From assembly GCF_035594125.1 (NCBI RefSeq), contig NC_087152.1:7391001-7455000 (forward strand): DNA of 64,000 nucleotides. Direction: 5' to 3'. Position 1 is the first letter of the stretch. Each line of letters opens with the position of its first letter. The notes under the pieces are model-generated. The model was not told where the DNA came from, did no database searches, and saw nothing but the letters and a program-made list of their open reading frames with translations. Shown piece after piece: positions 1 through 12,980 of this stretch. A program made the position numbers and the translations under genes. The DNA comes from Scylla paramamosain. Taxonomy: Eukaryota; Arthropoda; Malacostraca; Decapoda; Portunidae.

Positions 1-364
1 ATTTTCTTTTATTCAACACGTTTTCTTTCTCCCGTCGTGGAGGCCAACGAAAAATGGGAAATACTATACCAATAGAAAATATCTCGTGTAGGAAGGGCGA
101 GCTGGAATGCATTCACGCTCCCATAGGACTCTCTGTGTGAACGGCCCAGACCGAGGGAGGGAAGAGGTTATAAGTTTATCAAAGCAAACCTCAGTCCACC
201 AACTTCTTCTTTTCCTCTTCCAGTGTAATGCTTTCCTCTCTCCTAACATTCCAGTACACTCTAACCTTCTCCCTCTTTCTCTTCCTCCCTTTCCACCATT
301 TCTGTATTTTTCTCCACTCTCTTAGTACTCTACACTCTTTTTCGTTTGGGTCACTCTTGCTGTG
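1..364. other. Unique sequence passing into pyrimidine-rich DNA, no gene seen
   Basis: The first 200 bases are ordinary mixed sequence. From about 200 the + strand becomes rich in C and T. Short open frames on both strands overlap each other and resemble no family I know. A weak match to the start of the duplicated unit further on lies near 210, so this may be an older third copy. Confidence 0.5.
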
Positions 365-665
365 TTTTCCCTTTCCTCTTTTACGTGCAGGAGTATTGTA
401 ATTTATTTTCAGTTTCTTGTTTTATTTTGATAACCACTTTCTATCCGTTATTCTTGCATTTATTCCCACTACTCCATTCCAGCATTTCATCCTATAGTTT
501 ATTGTCTTTTCCATTTCTCTCACCCCTTCTGTCTTTTCCTCTTTTATGTGGGGGGAGGGCAGCATTCTCTTCTCTGTTTCTAGTATTTTATCTTTCTATC
601 CACTTTCCATCTGTCATTCTTACATTCACTTTCACTGCACTCCAGAATCCTATCCACACCTCCCA
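365..665 (+). repeat. Two-copy tandem duplication, period about 163 bp, pyrimidine-rich
   Basis: A unit starting with a TTTCCTCTTTTAYGTG block at about 371 recurs at about 534. The two units stay alignable through TTTCTWGTWTTTTAT, then CYACTTTCYATCYGT and CATTCTTGCAT-like blocks, up to CCAGMATYYYATCC. Divergence is considerable, so the duplication is old. The open frame across it (346-981) is rich in S, H, P, F and L and follows from base composition. I see no reason to call it a gene. Confidence 0.6.
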
Positions 666-1082
666 TCCACACCTCTCATCTTACATCTGCTCTCAGTCTG
701 TGCGCCGTCCCCAGTCTCATTTTCATTCCATCACTTCAGCATCCCATCCTCTTCAACCACTCCCCACCAACAGCACCACAAGTCATTCTTACTCTTGCAT
801 TCATTTCCACTCCTCCTTCACTCCTCACTCCACCATCCCATCCCATCCCATCCCCCAATCTCACCTCCATCACTACCACCAACCATTTCTGTACCTCCAC
901 CACCAAAGACGATTACAAGGGAGCCTTAACTCAAACTCCCAGCCTCCATCAACCTCCCCACTTCTCCTCCGGGACTCCTAACATGTACCTCACCCCCTTA
1001 AATCCCACCTTACCTACTCCACCCAACCTCCACCCACGAGAAGACTTACCTGCCCAATTCAGGAGAAGAAACACACACGCAC
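666..1082. other. C/T/A-rich low-complexity stretch, no gene seen
   Basis: Rich in CCATC, CACCA and TCC motifs and poor in G on the + strand. Long open frames here reflect the lack of G-containing stops and have strongly biased composition. Confidence 0.5.
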
Positions 1083-1140
1083 CTCTTCCTCCTCCTCCTC
1101 CTCCTCCTTCTCCTTTTCCTCCTCCTCTTCCTCTCCTCAA
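1083..1140 (+). repeat. (TCC)n/(TTCC)n tract
   Basis: Interrupted runs of TCC with TTC, a pyrimidine mirror of the GGA/GAA tract that follows about 110 bp later. Confidence 0.85.
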
Positions 1141-1247
1141 GTTCTCTTCGTTTCTCACTACCTCTGCCCTCTCGCCCTCCCCCCCCCCACAACATCCACA
1201 GGGTGAACAAAAGGAGAGTGATCAATGCATGGAAGCGCGTCCCCGGG

Positions 1248-1392
1248 GAAGAAGAAGAAGAAGAAGAAGAAAGAGGAGGAAGAGGAGGAGGAGGAGGAGG
1301 AGGAGGAGGAGGAGGAGGAGGGAGGAGGAGAAGAAGGAGGAGGAGGAGGAGGAGAGGAAGAGGAGGAGGAGGAGGTGGTGGAAAAGGAGGAG
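1248..1392 (+). repeat. (GAA)n-(GGA)n tract, about 145 bp
   Basis: Nine or so GAA units pass into interrupted GGA units. The pure purine strand could form a triplex (H-DNA). With the CT/TCC run at 1083-1140 it makes a pair of opposite-strand purine tracts. Confidence 0.9.
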
Positions 1393-1454
1393 ACTTTGAG
1401 ATAAATATAGAAAAGATATGAGAGAGAGAGAAAGAGAGAAATATGGAAAAGGTG

Positions 1455-1467
1455 TTGTGTGTGTATG

Positions 1468-1499
<32 letters not shown>

Positions 1500-1520
1500 G
1501 TGTGTTGTGTGTGTGTGTGT

Positions 1521-1560
<40 letters not shown>

Positions 1561-1565
1561 GAGAG

Positions 1566-1623
<58 letters not shown>

Positions 1624-1676
1624 CGAAATGAAACCAAAATAAGAGGAGAGAAACACACACACAATCTCTCTCTCCT

Positions 1677-1749
<73 letters not shown>
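1455..1749 (+). repeat. Compound microsatellite: (GT)n, (GA)n, spacer, (CT)n
   Basis: GT repeats at 1455-1520 with single-base breaks, GA repeats at 1523-1624, a short unique spacer, then CT repeats at 1664-1749. GA and CT face each other across about 40 bp and could fold into a GA/CT hairpin. Confidence 0.9.
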
Positions 1750-1752
<3 letters not shown>

Positions 1753-1871
1753 GACAGCTGGAGAGGCAGACACGTGCTGAGTGAACATACTGCAGAAGCA
1801 TGAAAGGGATAGCGAGAGAGATAGGGAGTGAAGAGAAAGAGTAAAAGATAAGATACCGGAGACATATGAAG

Positions 1872-1872
1872 G

Positions 1873-1970
<98 letters not shown>

Positions 1971-1997
1971 GATGAGAGAGAGAGAGAGAGAGAGAGA
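1872..1997 (+). repeat. (GA)n tract with GGAGA interruptions
   Basis: About 126 bp of GA dinucleotides, broken by extra G every 10-20 bp and by one GATGAG. Flanked on both sides by short purine-rich sequence. Confidence 0.9.
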
Positions 1998-2039
1998 ACT
2001 TGTGATGATATAGTTTCCGTGTATATGTGTGTAGTTGGG

Positions 2040-2152
2040 TGGGGTGGGTGGGTACAGATAGATAGGTACAGATATCTGTATATCTGTAATCTATCTATCT
2101 GTTTATCTCAATTTATCAGTCTCTCTCTCTGTCTGTCTATGAGTGAGTGAGT

Positions 2153-2215
<63 letters not shown>
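2040..2215 (+). repeat. (GATA/TCTA)-like tetranucleotides then (GT)n
   Basis: 2060-2110 holds short, imperfect AGAT and TCTA runs on the same strand. 2151-2215 is a clean GT tract of about 32 units. Confidence 0.85.
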
Positions 2216-2216
<1 letters not shown>

Positions 2217-2790
2217 TCCCGGAGGAGGTCGCCAGGTATTCTTCTCGAGGCATCAGATGGAAGACGTTCTCATGGGACTTCGGGAAGGGCGGGATCACCA
2301 TTTCAGACGCCCGTCGCCTGATGACTGCTGTAATGCTGAGCAAGTGACAGCCACGCCTCCCTCGGGCCGCGGGGGACAAAAGGTTGAGGGTTCCCTGAGG
2401 CTGCTTAGGAAAACAGACCTTAGAGCAACTCGGTGACAGCCTTGCCAGCCTGACATTTCTCCAGGGAGGGAGGTGCGGGGGAGGAGGAGGTGAAGGAGGC
2501 GGGAGGAGGTGAAGGAGGCGGGAGGATGTGCCCCCGGGAGGTGGTGGTTAGTAAGATATAAGGTGAGGATGGCAGGGAGGTGTAGATGTGAACCGTATGA
2601 ATGTAAGTCATCTGCCATCCTCATGTTTTTGTTTATTTATTTATTTATTTATTTTTCGCGGGGTGGGGGTGGTGTTGTGTTTTGGAATATGTTTGTTTGC
2701 ATACCGTGTTGGACTGTAAATATCAATGTTTACTGTTTTTGGTAATGTGCTTTTCTACTTTTTTACAGCTTTTTTTGGGGGGTATATAAC
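2216..2790. other. Unique G-rich stretch with a 19-20 bp two-copy repeat
   Basis: Mixed sequence with short overlapping frames and no recognisable protein. At 2481-2526 a GGAGGTGAAGGAGGCGGGA unit occurs twice in tandem. A short TTTA run lies at 2629-2656. Confidence 0.5.
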
Positions 2791-3012
<222 letters not shown>

Positions 3013-3456
3013 CATTTACCTCTCTGATTCAAAGGCTATTATCTATTTGCCATTAAAACGAAACTCTAACTTTTGGGCTTCTCACTGCTTTTACGTTTTT
3101 GCGGCAACATAAGTTTTCTCCCATTCGTCTTATCGTCCCATTATCACTTAGTAGTTATAAGCACGAGGCACAGGATACCACTGGTGCTCTGTAGTTCCAG
3201 GTAGTCAGCTTATTCTATTTTTTTTTTTTTTTTTTTTAGCAGCAAATATATCACGACAGAATACACAAGGACGTTTTGACGTGCCTCAGTCAGAATTGCC
3301 TATACACCTAAATGTGCGGGAAATGGATGGATGTAAAATGTTATGACTATGCATGAATCTTTTGCCAATACATGGATTTCAGGATCCCAACGCCACCGAA
3401 CTCTTTACAGCTCTTTATTTCACCCAGTGTATCGAGTGTTGCTCTTCCCTAACAAC
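3013..3456. other. Unique sequence, no gene seen
   Basis: Mixed-composition DNA with a poly-T run at about 3221-3238. The small frame at 3343-3561 runs into the minisatellite that follows and resembles no family I know. Confidence 0.5.
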
Positions 3457-3995
3457 CAGGAATGTTCATTGAAGGATATCAACAGTAAAGATGCACTTCT
3501 AGACGCAGTGAACGAAATAACAGCTCATGTCATACATTCAAAAAATGGTCAACGACAGTAACAGTCGTGATTCATGTTTAAAGAAATAGTGAACGAGAGT
3601 GACAGTCGCGACACATCTTCCAGACACAGTGAAAAAAAAAAGAAAGAAAATACATAGTTGTAATACACCTTTCAGTAATAGTGGACGAAACCGACATTGG
3701 TGACACTTTCCAGAAACAGTTAACGAAGCGGTGGTCAAGATACAGCTTTGAAAAATCAGTGAACTAGAGCAACCGCTCCGGCACATTTTCCAGAAACAGT
3801 GAAACGAGGGTATTAACACTACAGTCGCAACACACTTAAAAAAAAAAAAAAAAGAAAGAAAAAAAAGGCAGTGAACTAAACAGCAGCCACTTACCTTCCA
3901 GGAACGGTCAACAACATCGACAGCCACGACACACATCTTCCAGAAACACTGAACTGACACGACAGTCTCGATACACCTTCCAGGAACACAGACCC
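3457..3995 (+). repeat. Degenerate 40-bp minisatellite, about 13 units
   Basis: A core like CCAGAAACAGTGAACGA recurs near 3457, 3500, 3541, 3581, 3621, 3673, 3711, 3751, 3791, 3868, 3900, 3941 and 3981. Spacing is close to 40 bp except where A-runs at 3630-3650 and 3838-3866 have expanded. Between cores a second block, GACAGTCGCGACACACYTT, is also conserved. Units differ by perhaps 20-35%, so the array is old. The 140-codon frame on the minus strand (3538-3960) is a by-product: it repeats a VSGKC/CFWKMC-type peptide because the period falls near a multiple of three. Confidence 0.8.
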
Positions 3996-5650
3996 AGCCC
4001 TAATGACGACTCAGAACTGCTTTAAGGAGGATCAGTGAGGTGTAGAGGCGCGGCAGTAAATGGTGGGTGGAGGTGAGGCTCGTCAATAGGACACACTCCT
4101 TTGTATCGCGTGAGTCAATGAATATGTTAATCGCGCCAACAACAGGAGCCAATTACTGAAACACAAGGCAGCGAGATAAATCTACTTAAGGGGGTGTTGT
4201 GTTCCTCAGGGAGAAGGGGACGATTCGGTACTGATCAGTCAACACTTTGGAAAGCATCGCTCCTCGTGAATTAATGCGGAGGGTAATGCATGTTGCTCTG
4301 GAGGTTTCAGAGAACTACCTCTAGTGACCTGCCAGGGAAGTTAACATTCACTCTATGGTACTGAGACAGAAGACTTGAAGATGGTTTTGTATACGACTTT
4401 TCTGCATTTTTGATTTCTTGACTGTTGTGGCATTTTCTTAAGACTTTTAAAAGGGTCAGGTATAATTTAGATATTTCGGGTTAGGTTAGGTATTTTTAAC
4501 TTCATGGCTGCTATGGCCTCTCATATTTATTAACAGAGTCCTGATAAAATTTTGACTGACATAACAACAATAAGAAGAGTTACCGAGTAATTTGAATCTC
4601 TTAGTGCTTGTAGTTTAAACTTTGCTTAGTGAAATTTTATGGTTACTCAAAAGAAATATCTTGTCACACTTATTTTTGCAAGCAAGAGGGTTAAAATGAA
4701 TGACTTTCCCAATGTTGTAATAGTAGAAAGTGTCAGATAAGTTGGCATAAGTAAAGACCTCAGAATGAATGAATAGCCATGCGAGAAGTTAAGAGAATAT
4801 CGAAACTGTTTATTCCGCAATCCTGTGCTATTAAGGAAGATGTCAAATACGAGACGTGTGTGAAAGACAAGAAAAAAAAGAAAAATAATAATAATCAATA
4901 AATAAAATAAGAAAATATATAAGGACAACGATTTCGTCAATATTTAATGATGAAATAATGACGTAAATTTAAAACTCATTAACAGCTCACATTAAGGTGT
5001 TCACACTCAGTGAAACAAAATAAACCCTTAACGGATTGCCGAATATATACGGCATTCAAAGTAAGAAAAAGGAAAATCGTGCACTGGTTTTTCTCTGTAT
5101 TTTCCTTTTATTTTTGGGTGTACGCCGCGGAGTGCTTTGAGCAGCGTTGTTGTGGGCGCTTTCTCCTCTGGGAAGCATCGATTTCGGGAGAAAGTTTGAA
5201 GGTTTTTTTCCCCAGACCTTTAAACACGACGCTCAAGGTTTGCAGTTCGTTGACAGGTGGAAGAGAGCATAAAAGGAGTGTGCCACACGCGTAACCTGAG
5301 AAGATAAAATTATTTCGGGACTCAGCTGACAGTAGGATTTTAGAATCTGAGATAAAGGGAATGCGTGGAGTCAGGAAGCACGGGGTGGCGGTGTTCGCTT
5401 CAGCAGGAATTCTTTTGGCAAGATGTCTGGCTCGTTAAGAAGAGAAATAATCTTGGAGGTTGGTGATCGCTGGTGAAGGGAAGGGTTTATGTATTGGGCT
5501 GAGAGACTTGTTGGTGCATTATGCTTTTTTATTAGAGTAAAATTGAGGGAATTTGGGCAAAGTACGTATAATCATTTACTTAACTTGAGGCTTTTTAAGT
5601 GAGAGAGAGAAAAAAAGAATGTCTTGTCTATATAACTTGAACAAGAATAG
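3996..5650. other. Unique AT-rich sequence, no gene seen
   Basis: 1.6 kb of ordinary sequence without microsatellites. Short frames at 4647-4940 (-) and 5010-5294 (+) have no family signature. Two TTAGG-type units sit at 4480-4494. Confidence 0.5.
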
Positions 5651-5686
5651 CAACAACAACAACAATAACAACAACAACAACAACAA
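5651..5686 (+). repeat. (AAC)n tract
   Basis: About 11 AAC units with one AAT. Confidence 0.85.
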
Positions 5687-5908
5687 AAGAATGTCCAGGG
5701 GATCAAAGAAAAAGGAAAGACAAGGTGTAAACATAACTACAAAAGAAACAAAAGAAGAAAGAAAAAAAAACGCAAAGAGACGCAGGTTTGTAAAGGAAAG
5801 CAGTGCTGGGATTAAAGTGTAGTTTCCTGTTGGTGTGAAGTTTTGTACATGGGGAGTTTTAGAAGTGCCGATGGTGGGTAGTTAAGTAGGTAGTGACAAT
5901 AAGGAAGT

Positions 5909-6014
5909 GGTGATGGTGGTGGTGGAGGTGGTGGTGGTGATGATGATGATGATGATGATGATGACTGAATGTTATAGTCGATCGTTTGCATTGTTTCATC
6001 ATCATTCTACCTCC

Positions 6015-6086
<72 letters not shown>
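5909..6086 (+). repeat. (GGT)n-(GAT)n, spacer, (CT)n
   Basis: GGT units give way to GAT units at about 5938. After a 50-bp spacer comes a pure CT run at 6018-6086. Confidence 0.9.
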
Positions 6087-6090
<4 letters not shown>

Positions 6091-6156
6091 ATGAAGTTAG
6101 TCTTGTTTGTTTCAGGACGGACGCGTTTAATTTGCCTTTACTTTTGTGTCGCAATT

Positions 6157-6158
<2 letters not shown>

Positions 6159-6249
<91 letters not shown>

Positions 6250-6260
6250 CTCTCTCTCTC
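6159..6260 (+). repeat. (CT)n tract abutting a LINE fragment
   Basis: About 100 bp of CT with one ATTC break near the end. It stops directly against the first recognisable codons of the LINE fragment. Confidence 0.9.
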
Positions 6261-6264
6261 ATAA

Positions 6265-6583
6265 AGAAGACAAAGAGGCGGCTTAATACCAGTGTTTAAA
6301 ATCATTAAAGGCATTGATAACATGGACTACAGTAAATATTTCACCATAGACTCTTCAAATTACACGCGAGGAAACTGTTGCAAAATTGTTGGGAAATCCT
6401 TCAACTCTCACGAATCAAAAAAAAAAAAAAAAAAAAAAAAGAAAACAAAAATCCATCGAGTAGTAAATCTAATGGAATAGGGTTCCCCGAGACGTGATAG
6501 ACTGCAACACCGTAGAGATTTTTAAATGCCGTCTTGATAAATATCTTGCCTGCAATCCGCGGCTAACAGCGTTTGTTTGTTAG
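6265..6583 (+). pseudogene. CR1/L2-like LINE, C-terminal end of reverse transcriptase ORF (broken)
   Basis: Reading from 6265 the + strand gives RRQRGGLIPVFKIIKGID, matching the RRLRGDLIxVFKIIKGID block that follows the reverse transcriptase domain in CR1/L2-type LINEs. It continues through TRGN and KIVGKSF to HRVVNL, then after a one-base slip at about 6472 to WNRVPRDVIDCNTVEIFK, CRLDKYLACNP and a TAG at 6581-6583. The WN-LP and FK-RLDKY motifs are the usual ending of this ORF. A 20-25 bp poly-A run (6418-6440) has expanded inside the coding part where a short KHFF-like segment is expected. Everything upstream of RRQRG is missing, so the copy is 5'-truncated and dead. Family placement is from remembered motifs. 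Confidence 0.85.
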
Positions 6584-6871
6584 CGATTAACTTCCTTGCC
6601 TTCAGGAAATGGTGGCACCTAACTTCATTTATTTTCTTTCTTTCCTATAAAATTTCCTTCGGGTTTTTTTCTTCTCTAACCCCGATAAGGTATTTCTTTC
6701 TGGTCTGTTTTCCTGTACGGCTTATGCTGGAGGGAGTGGAGGGTGGGGGGAGAGAGCCTTCTGCTTTCCTGTCCTTTTCTTCTACTATCATCTTAAGTAG
6801 TCCTAGGTCAGGTCACCCTCGTGAGGACCGCAAGGTCTGTTGTGGCCTGTTTTTCTATATAATTTTTTATT

Positions 6872-6875
<4 letters not shown>
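6584..6875 (+). mobile_element. Probable 3' untranslated part of the same LINE copy
   Basis: Follows the LINE stop codon directly, with no coding signal. It ends in a T-rich stretch (6850-6875) that passes into a CT microsatellite. The block around 6810-6850 (GGTCACCCTCGTGAGGACC and GGTCTGTTGTGGCC) looks to me like a repeat seen in decapod genomes, but I cannot confirm this here. The true 3' end is not visible. Confidence 0.5.

Positions 6876-6966
<91 letters not shown>
6876..6966 (+). repeat. (CT)n tract
   Basis: About 45 uninterrupted CT units after the T-rich end of the presumed LINE tail. Confidence 0.95.
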
Positions 6967-6967
<1 letters not shown>

Positions 6968-7170
6968 AGGGTGAGGAGTTCTCGTTGCCCTCGGAGTCTG
7001 TCATGCAAGTGGTGGCTAATCCTTCCTTTCCCACCACTGCACCACGAGACGCTGCTCCTGCCTGATAGCAACTTATGCATTCCCCGCCACGCTCTGTGTT
7101 ATTTTCGTAATTTGCCGGATGGGCGAAGTCGTGGCTGTAAATAAACGAAGATGATACAGGTTTGGTCATG

Positions 7171-7175
7171 CGTGC

Positions 7176-7242
<67 letters not shown>
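7171..7242 (+). repeat. (GCGT)n-(GT)n tract
   Basis: Starts as GCGT units and becomes a pure GT run of about 30 units. Confidence 0.95.
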
Positions 7243-7929
<687 letters not shown>

Positions 7930-8094
7930 AGATGAGCGAATTCAGGTCGACAATCAGTCAGAATAAAAGTGGAAAAGAAATATTCAGAAAGAGCGAAAAG
8001 AAAAAGAAATGATCATAAAAAAAGATATAACTAGAGTAAAGCTGCCAAACGAGGGTCTCAAAGCGCTGACAAATAGACACGCAGGTAATCAAGG

Positions 8095-8096
<2 letters not shown>

Positions 8097-8148
<52 letters not shown>

Positions 8149-8165
8149 ATACACACACACACACA
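8097..8165 (+). repeat. (CA)n tract
   Basis: CA units with two CATA breaks near the end. Confidence 0.95.
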
Positions 8166-8424
8166 AGCAAAAACAGCAGAAAGCACACGTAGTCCACGGC
8201 GAGGAACATTCGGCAAAAGTTGTAATATTTCTTTTTCAGGCAGCCCCGCCACGGCTCGCTGAACACGTCTCCGGCAGCTGCTCCGTGCGGCACTCAAGGC
8301 CCAGCGGCAACAGAAGCGAAGCGATGGCCAGGACCTTGTATGGGAAACCTGGGTAAACCTCTTACTTGTTCACCTCATCCTCCTGCTCCCCCGCCCTGTG
8401 ACATTATGGATACGTGATGCTCCT

Positions 8425-8426
<2 letters not shown>

Positions 8427-8462
<36 letters not shown>

Positions 8463-8605
8463 TAATCTTCGCATTTTGTGTCCGCGTGCCCTTTTTTCCA
8501 CTCTCCTCATCTTTCATTCCTGCTTTCTTCCGACCGTGTGTCTCATTTTGCCTTCCTGTCTTGTGTGTTTGTGCATTTATCTTTTTTCTCACCTTCTCCT
8601 TTGTT

Positions 8606-8648
<43 letters not shown>
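8427..8648 (+). repeat. Two (GT)n tracts with a pyrimidine-rich spacer
   Basis: GT at 8427-8459 and 8609-8648, separated by 150 bp of T/C-rich DNA. Confidence 0.9.
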
Positions 8649-8649
<1 letters not shown>

Positions 8650-8837
8650 CCTGGCTTCCACCCCTCCCTCTCTAACTTCGACTTGGATGTCAAATAAACG
8701 GAATCCTCTATAAATTACAAGCAGATACTACGTGTTTTTTTTTTATTTGTGATTCATACCAATGTTCTTTTTCTTTCTACCACCATCTTACCCTCTTGTT
8801 CCCATTCATTTATCCTTCCTTTATTCCGCCTTGTTCC

Positions 8838-9070
8838 TTTCACTTCCCTTCACTTCTATATTCCTCCTTTCTTTTTTGTTTCACCTCCCCTTCTTCTATA
8901 TTCCCATTCGTTTTCGTTTTTACTTCCCTCTCTTATATATTTTCCCTTCTTTTTCGCTTCACCTCCCGTTTTTTCTATATTCTCAATTTCTTTTCGCTTC
9001 ACGTTCCCTCTCTTCTTTACTTTCCTCTTCTTTTTCGTTTCCCCTTGCGCCCTCTTCTTTATTTCCTCTG
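8838..9070 (+). repeat. Degenerate 40-bp pyrimidine-rich minisatellite, about 6 units
   Basis: Units begin TTCACCTCCC or close variants at 8838, 8879, 8917, 8958, 8998 and 9038, giving periods of 41, 38, 41, 40 and 40 bp. Each unit carries a middle CTTCTATATTCC-like block and ends TTTTTCGC or TTTTTCGT. The open frames over it (8749-9217) are rich in F, S, P and L and follow from this composition. Confidence 0.8.
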
Positions 9071-10190
9071 GTCCTCTTCCATCTCAGTCTCCTCGCGGGG
9101 TCACTAATCAGACTTCACTTCGTCATTTCTCCTCATTTAAGTCAAAGTGGAGTCCTGAAAAGTCCAGCTGTTCCCAGTAGAAGCGCTGCCCCGGTTATTT
9201 CAGTGAGCAGAGGCTGAGTTAATTAGCCGAAATTAGTCTGTCTTTCCCGAAGCGAAACCGACGCCGCCATGGTTTATCGTTTTCTACCCTTCGGCTCACC
9301 TTGGAAAGGCGATAAAGTTGATTAAGGGGAAGTAGTTTCAAGCATGGTTCCCGTCCATTTTCACTACCACGGCCCTACCTTAGTGAAAACGCAATCAAAT
9401 GTACTAATCTTTCACAGGAAATGCGATTCGTGTTCCTCAATATAGTACAAATGGTGAGTAAGTGTGGGTGCCTAATGTGCGGAGCTTCAGAGTTAGGTGT
9501 TCAGACTTGCCCGGAAATTCCACCTTACATAAATCGATCCACGATAGTAGATACTTTCTCAAAATTAGTTTGGTTGGAATTATTATATCTGTGGTAAACT
9601 TTAAGATTTAGAGATGTTACTTCACGTTATCTAAAGAGGTGAATGTCCCCTCACTTATCTTTCTATTCCAAGACTCAAAAAAAAAAAAAAAACACTTCTA
9701 GGAATTGCTGTAGAGCATTTAACTCATCTCTCAAATAGTTTTTCCCTGAGCTTTATTTAACTGAACCTTCATAAATAGATAAGAAAAATGAATTCAGGTA
9801 GGGATTAATTTTTAAAGATTTGAAGCACTTTGCAAGTTGGAATTGCAAATAGAAGCAATACATAAGTGCAGCATGCGTGGATGGAAGCGTGATCGAAAAC
9901 TATTATGAAATTGCTCTCCACTGACATCGCAATTTACTTCATATGTAGCACGACAACTTCAACAATGCCTGCCAGTCCTGAGGGAGGGAGAGAAGGAGGC
10001 AGGGAGGGAGGGAAGGAGAGGGCGTGGGAGGAACATAACAATTTGCCAAGCGTACGATACATTGTCAGTGCGAATAGGTGTGTGGCCTTTATTGAATTCG
10101 AACGGGCAGATGTTCTCGCCCAGATTGAGTCTGTCGTATCAAAAAGTCATGAGGGAGTAAGGAAATGCAAATATACTCCGGTAGCCGCAC
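9071..10190. other. Unique sequence, no gene seen
   Basis: 1.1 kb of mixed sequence with one A-run near 9677. A short GGGA/GGCA-type purine block sits at 9980-10025. The frame at 9905-10273 resembles no family I know. Confidence 0.5.
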
Positions 10191-10460
10191 GTCCCACCGT
10201 CCCTTCACTCTCCTCTCCTCTCGTCTCTGCCTCGCCTCGCCTCTCTCCAGTGACGTCAACCCGCGAGCGGTGAAAATTGATCGCGCGCGTACTTCATAGT
10301 TTATTAATGGTCTGGGTATTTTCGGAGGGCGAGAAGTGATAAGTTCATTCGGATTTATGTGAGGAGGGAGTTGATTCGGTGAGATAAGGAGCGGCTAAGT
10401 TACGTACAGCTTCCTCTTCCATCAGTTGGGATACTCCTCGCGCCGCGCCTGATGGAGGAC
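10190..10460. promoter_or_regulatory. CpG-rich block with a full CRE palindrome (weak promoter candidate)
   Basis: A perfect TGACGTCA palindrome, the CREB/ATF site, lies at 10251-10258, followed within 30 bp by CGCGAGCGG and TCGCGCGCG. A second CpG-dense patch is at 10438-10450. An ATGCAAAT octamer is at about 10164. A TCAGT start-like motif is at 10422-10426. No gene is visible downstream within the window, because triplet repeats begin at 10468. One 8-bp palindrome is expected roughly once per 65 kb by chance, so this is a hint only. Confidence 0.2.
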
Positions 10461-10467
10461 TCCTGTT

Positions 10468-12056
<1,589 letters not shown>

Positions 12057-12059
<3 letters not shown>

Positions 12060-12399
12060 GCTCACTCGCTCTTTAACCATTATCAAACCTACCAATCTTC
12101 ATCCACGCTTCTTTACATCTTCGTACCTTATTTCTAATTTTACTCTTATTTCCCTTTATATCCAACGCCCTTGAATTCCTGTCCCTTCCATTGCCTTCAT
12201 TGCCCTTCCCGCTCAGCACTCTGGACGTTATTTATTTGGAGGTGCATGCACTGAGAAATCTGGGGGCTGGTGTACTCTCGTGCCTAATTCACACTTTGCT
12301 CCGCGGTCATTGTCTCGCTGGTGAATATACTGTGTGAAATTTAGCTTTGGTATGGTCTCCACTCCATTCCTCCACTCCTGTATAGCGTTAGGGTTTGTA

Positions 12400-12401
<2 letters not shown>
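12057..12401. other. Unique sequence, no gene seen
   Basis: Mixed sequence without repeats or a recognisable frame. Confidence 0.5.

Positions 12402-12473
<72 letters not shown>
12402..12473 (+). repeat. (CT)n tract
   Basis: About 36 CT units with one TTCT break. Confidence 0.95.
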
Positions 12474-12980
12474 GTCCCGTCCAGCACATTACAGCTACTC
12501 ACGCCTCTGTATCTCAGTCACAGTTACGAATAATAGACACAGATTGCTTTTTCACGTTTCCATATGCCTCCCGTATCACACCCAGACGGCCGCCAGTACC
12601 GCCACTTTACTCCTCTTTCACCTCCACCTGCTCTTTCCCCTTCAGTACTTGCTTCTCCCCCTCTCCGGTACTCAGGCTACACACACTCGTAAACATCCAC
12701 ACCAAGTACTCCTCTGTCTCTCTCGCACTTCCCCGTATCATGAACACTGCTCTCTCGAAGTCTTTCAATGCCCCACGTAAAATTTGTACCGTATCGGATT
12801 CGTTGTATTCTCTTGTTTGGTCTGGGTATTTTGTTTATTTATTTATTTATTTTTTTTTTTTTGAGGGAGTATATGGTGTTTTGTGGTTTAAGTTTGCTAG
12901 TATGTTTTCTTTCTTTTTTTTTTCATTAGATTGCATGGTGAAGATGATAATGGAATGGAAAGTGACGCAGTGGTTTTACT
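12474..12980. other. Unique sequence, no gene seen
   Basis: C/T-rich to 12780, then T-rich with a TTTA run at 12833-12850. The open frame over it is continuous with the adjacent repeats and is not convincing. Confidence 0.5.

Noticed and set aside
3538..3960. 140-codon cysteine- and tryptophan-containing frame that could pass for a small secreted protein
   Set aside because: Its repeated motif is created by the 40-bp minisatellite and by poly-A tracts; there is no signal peptide.
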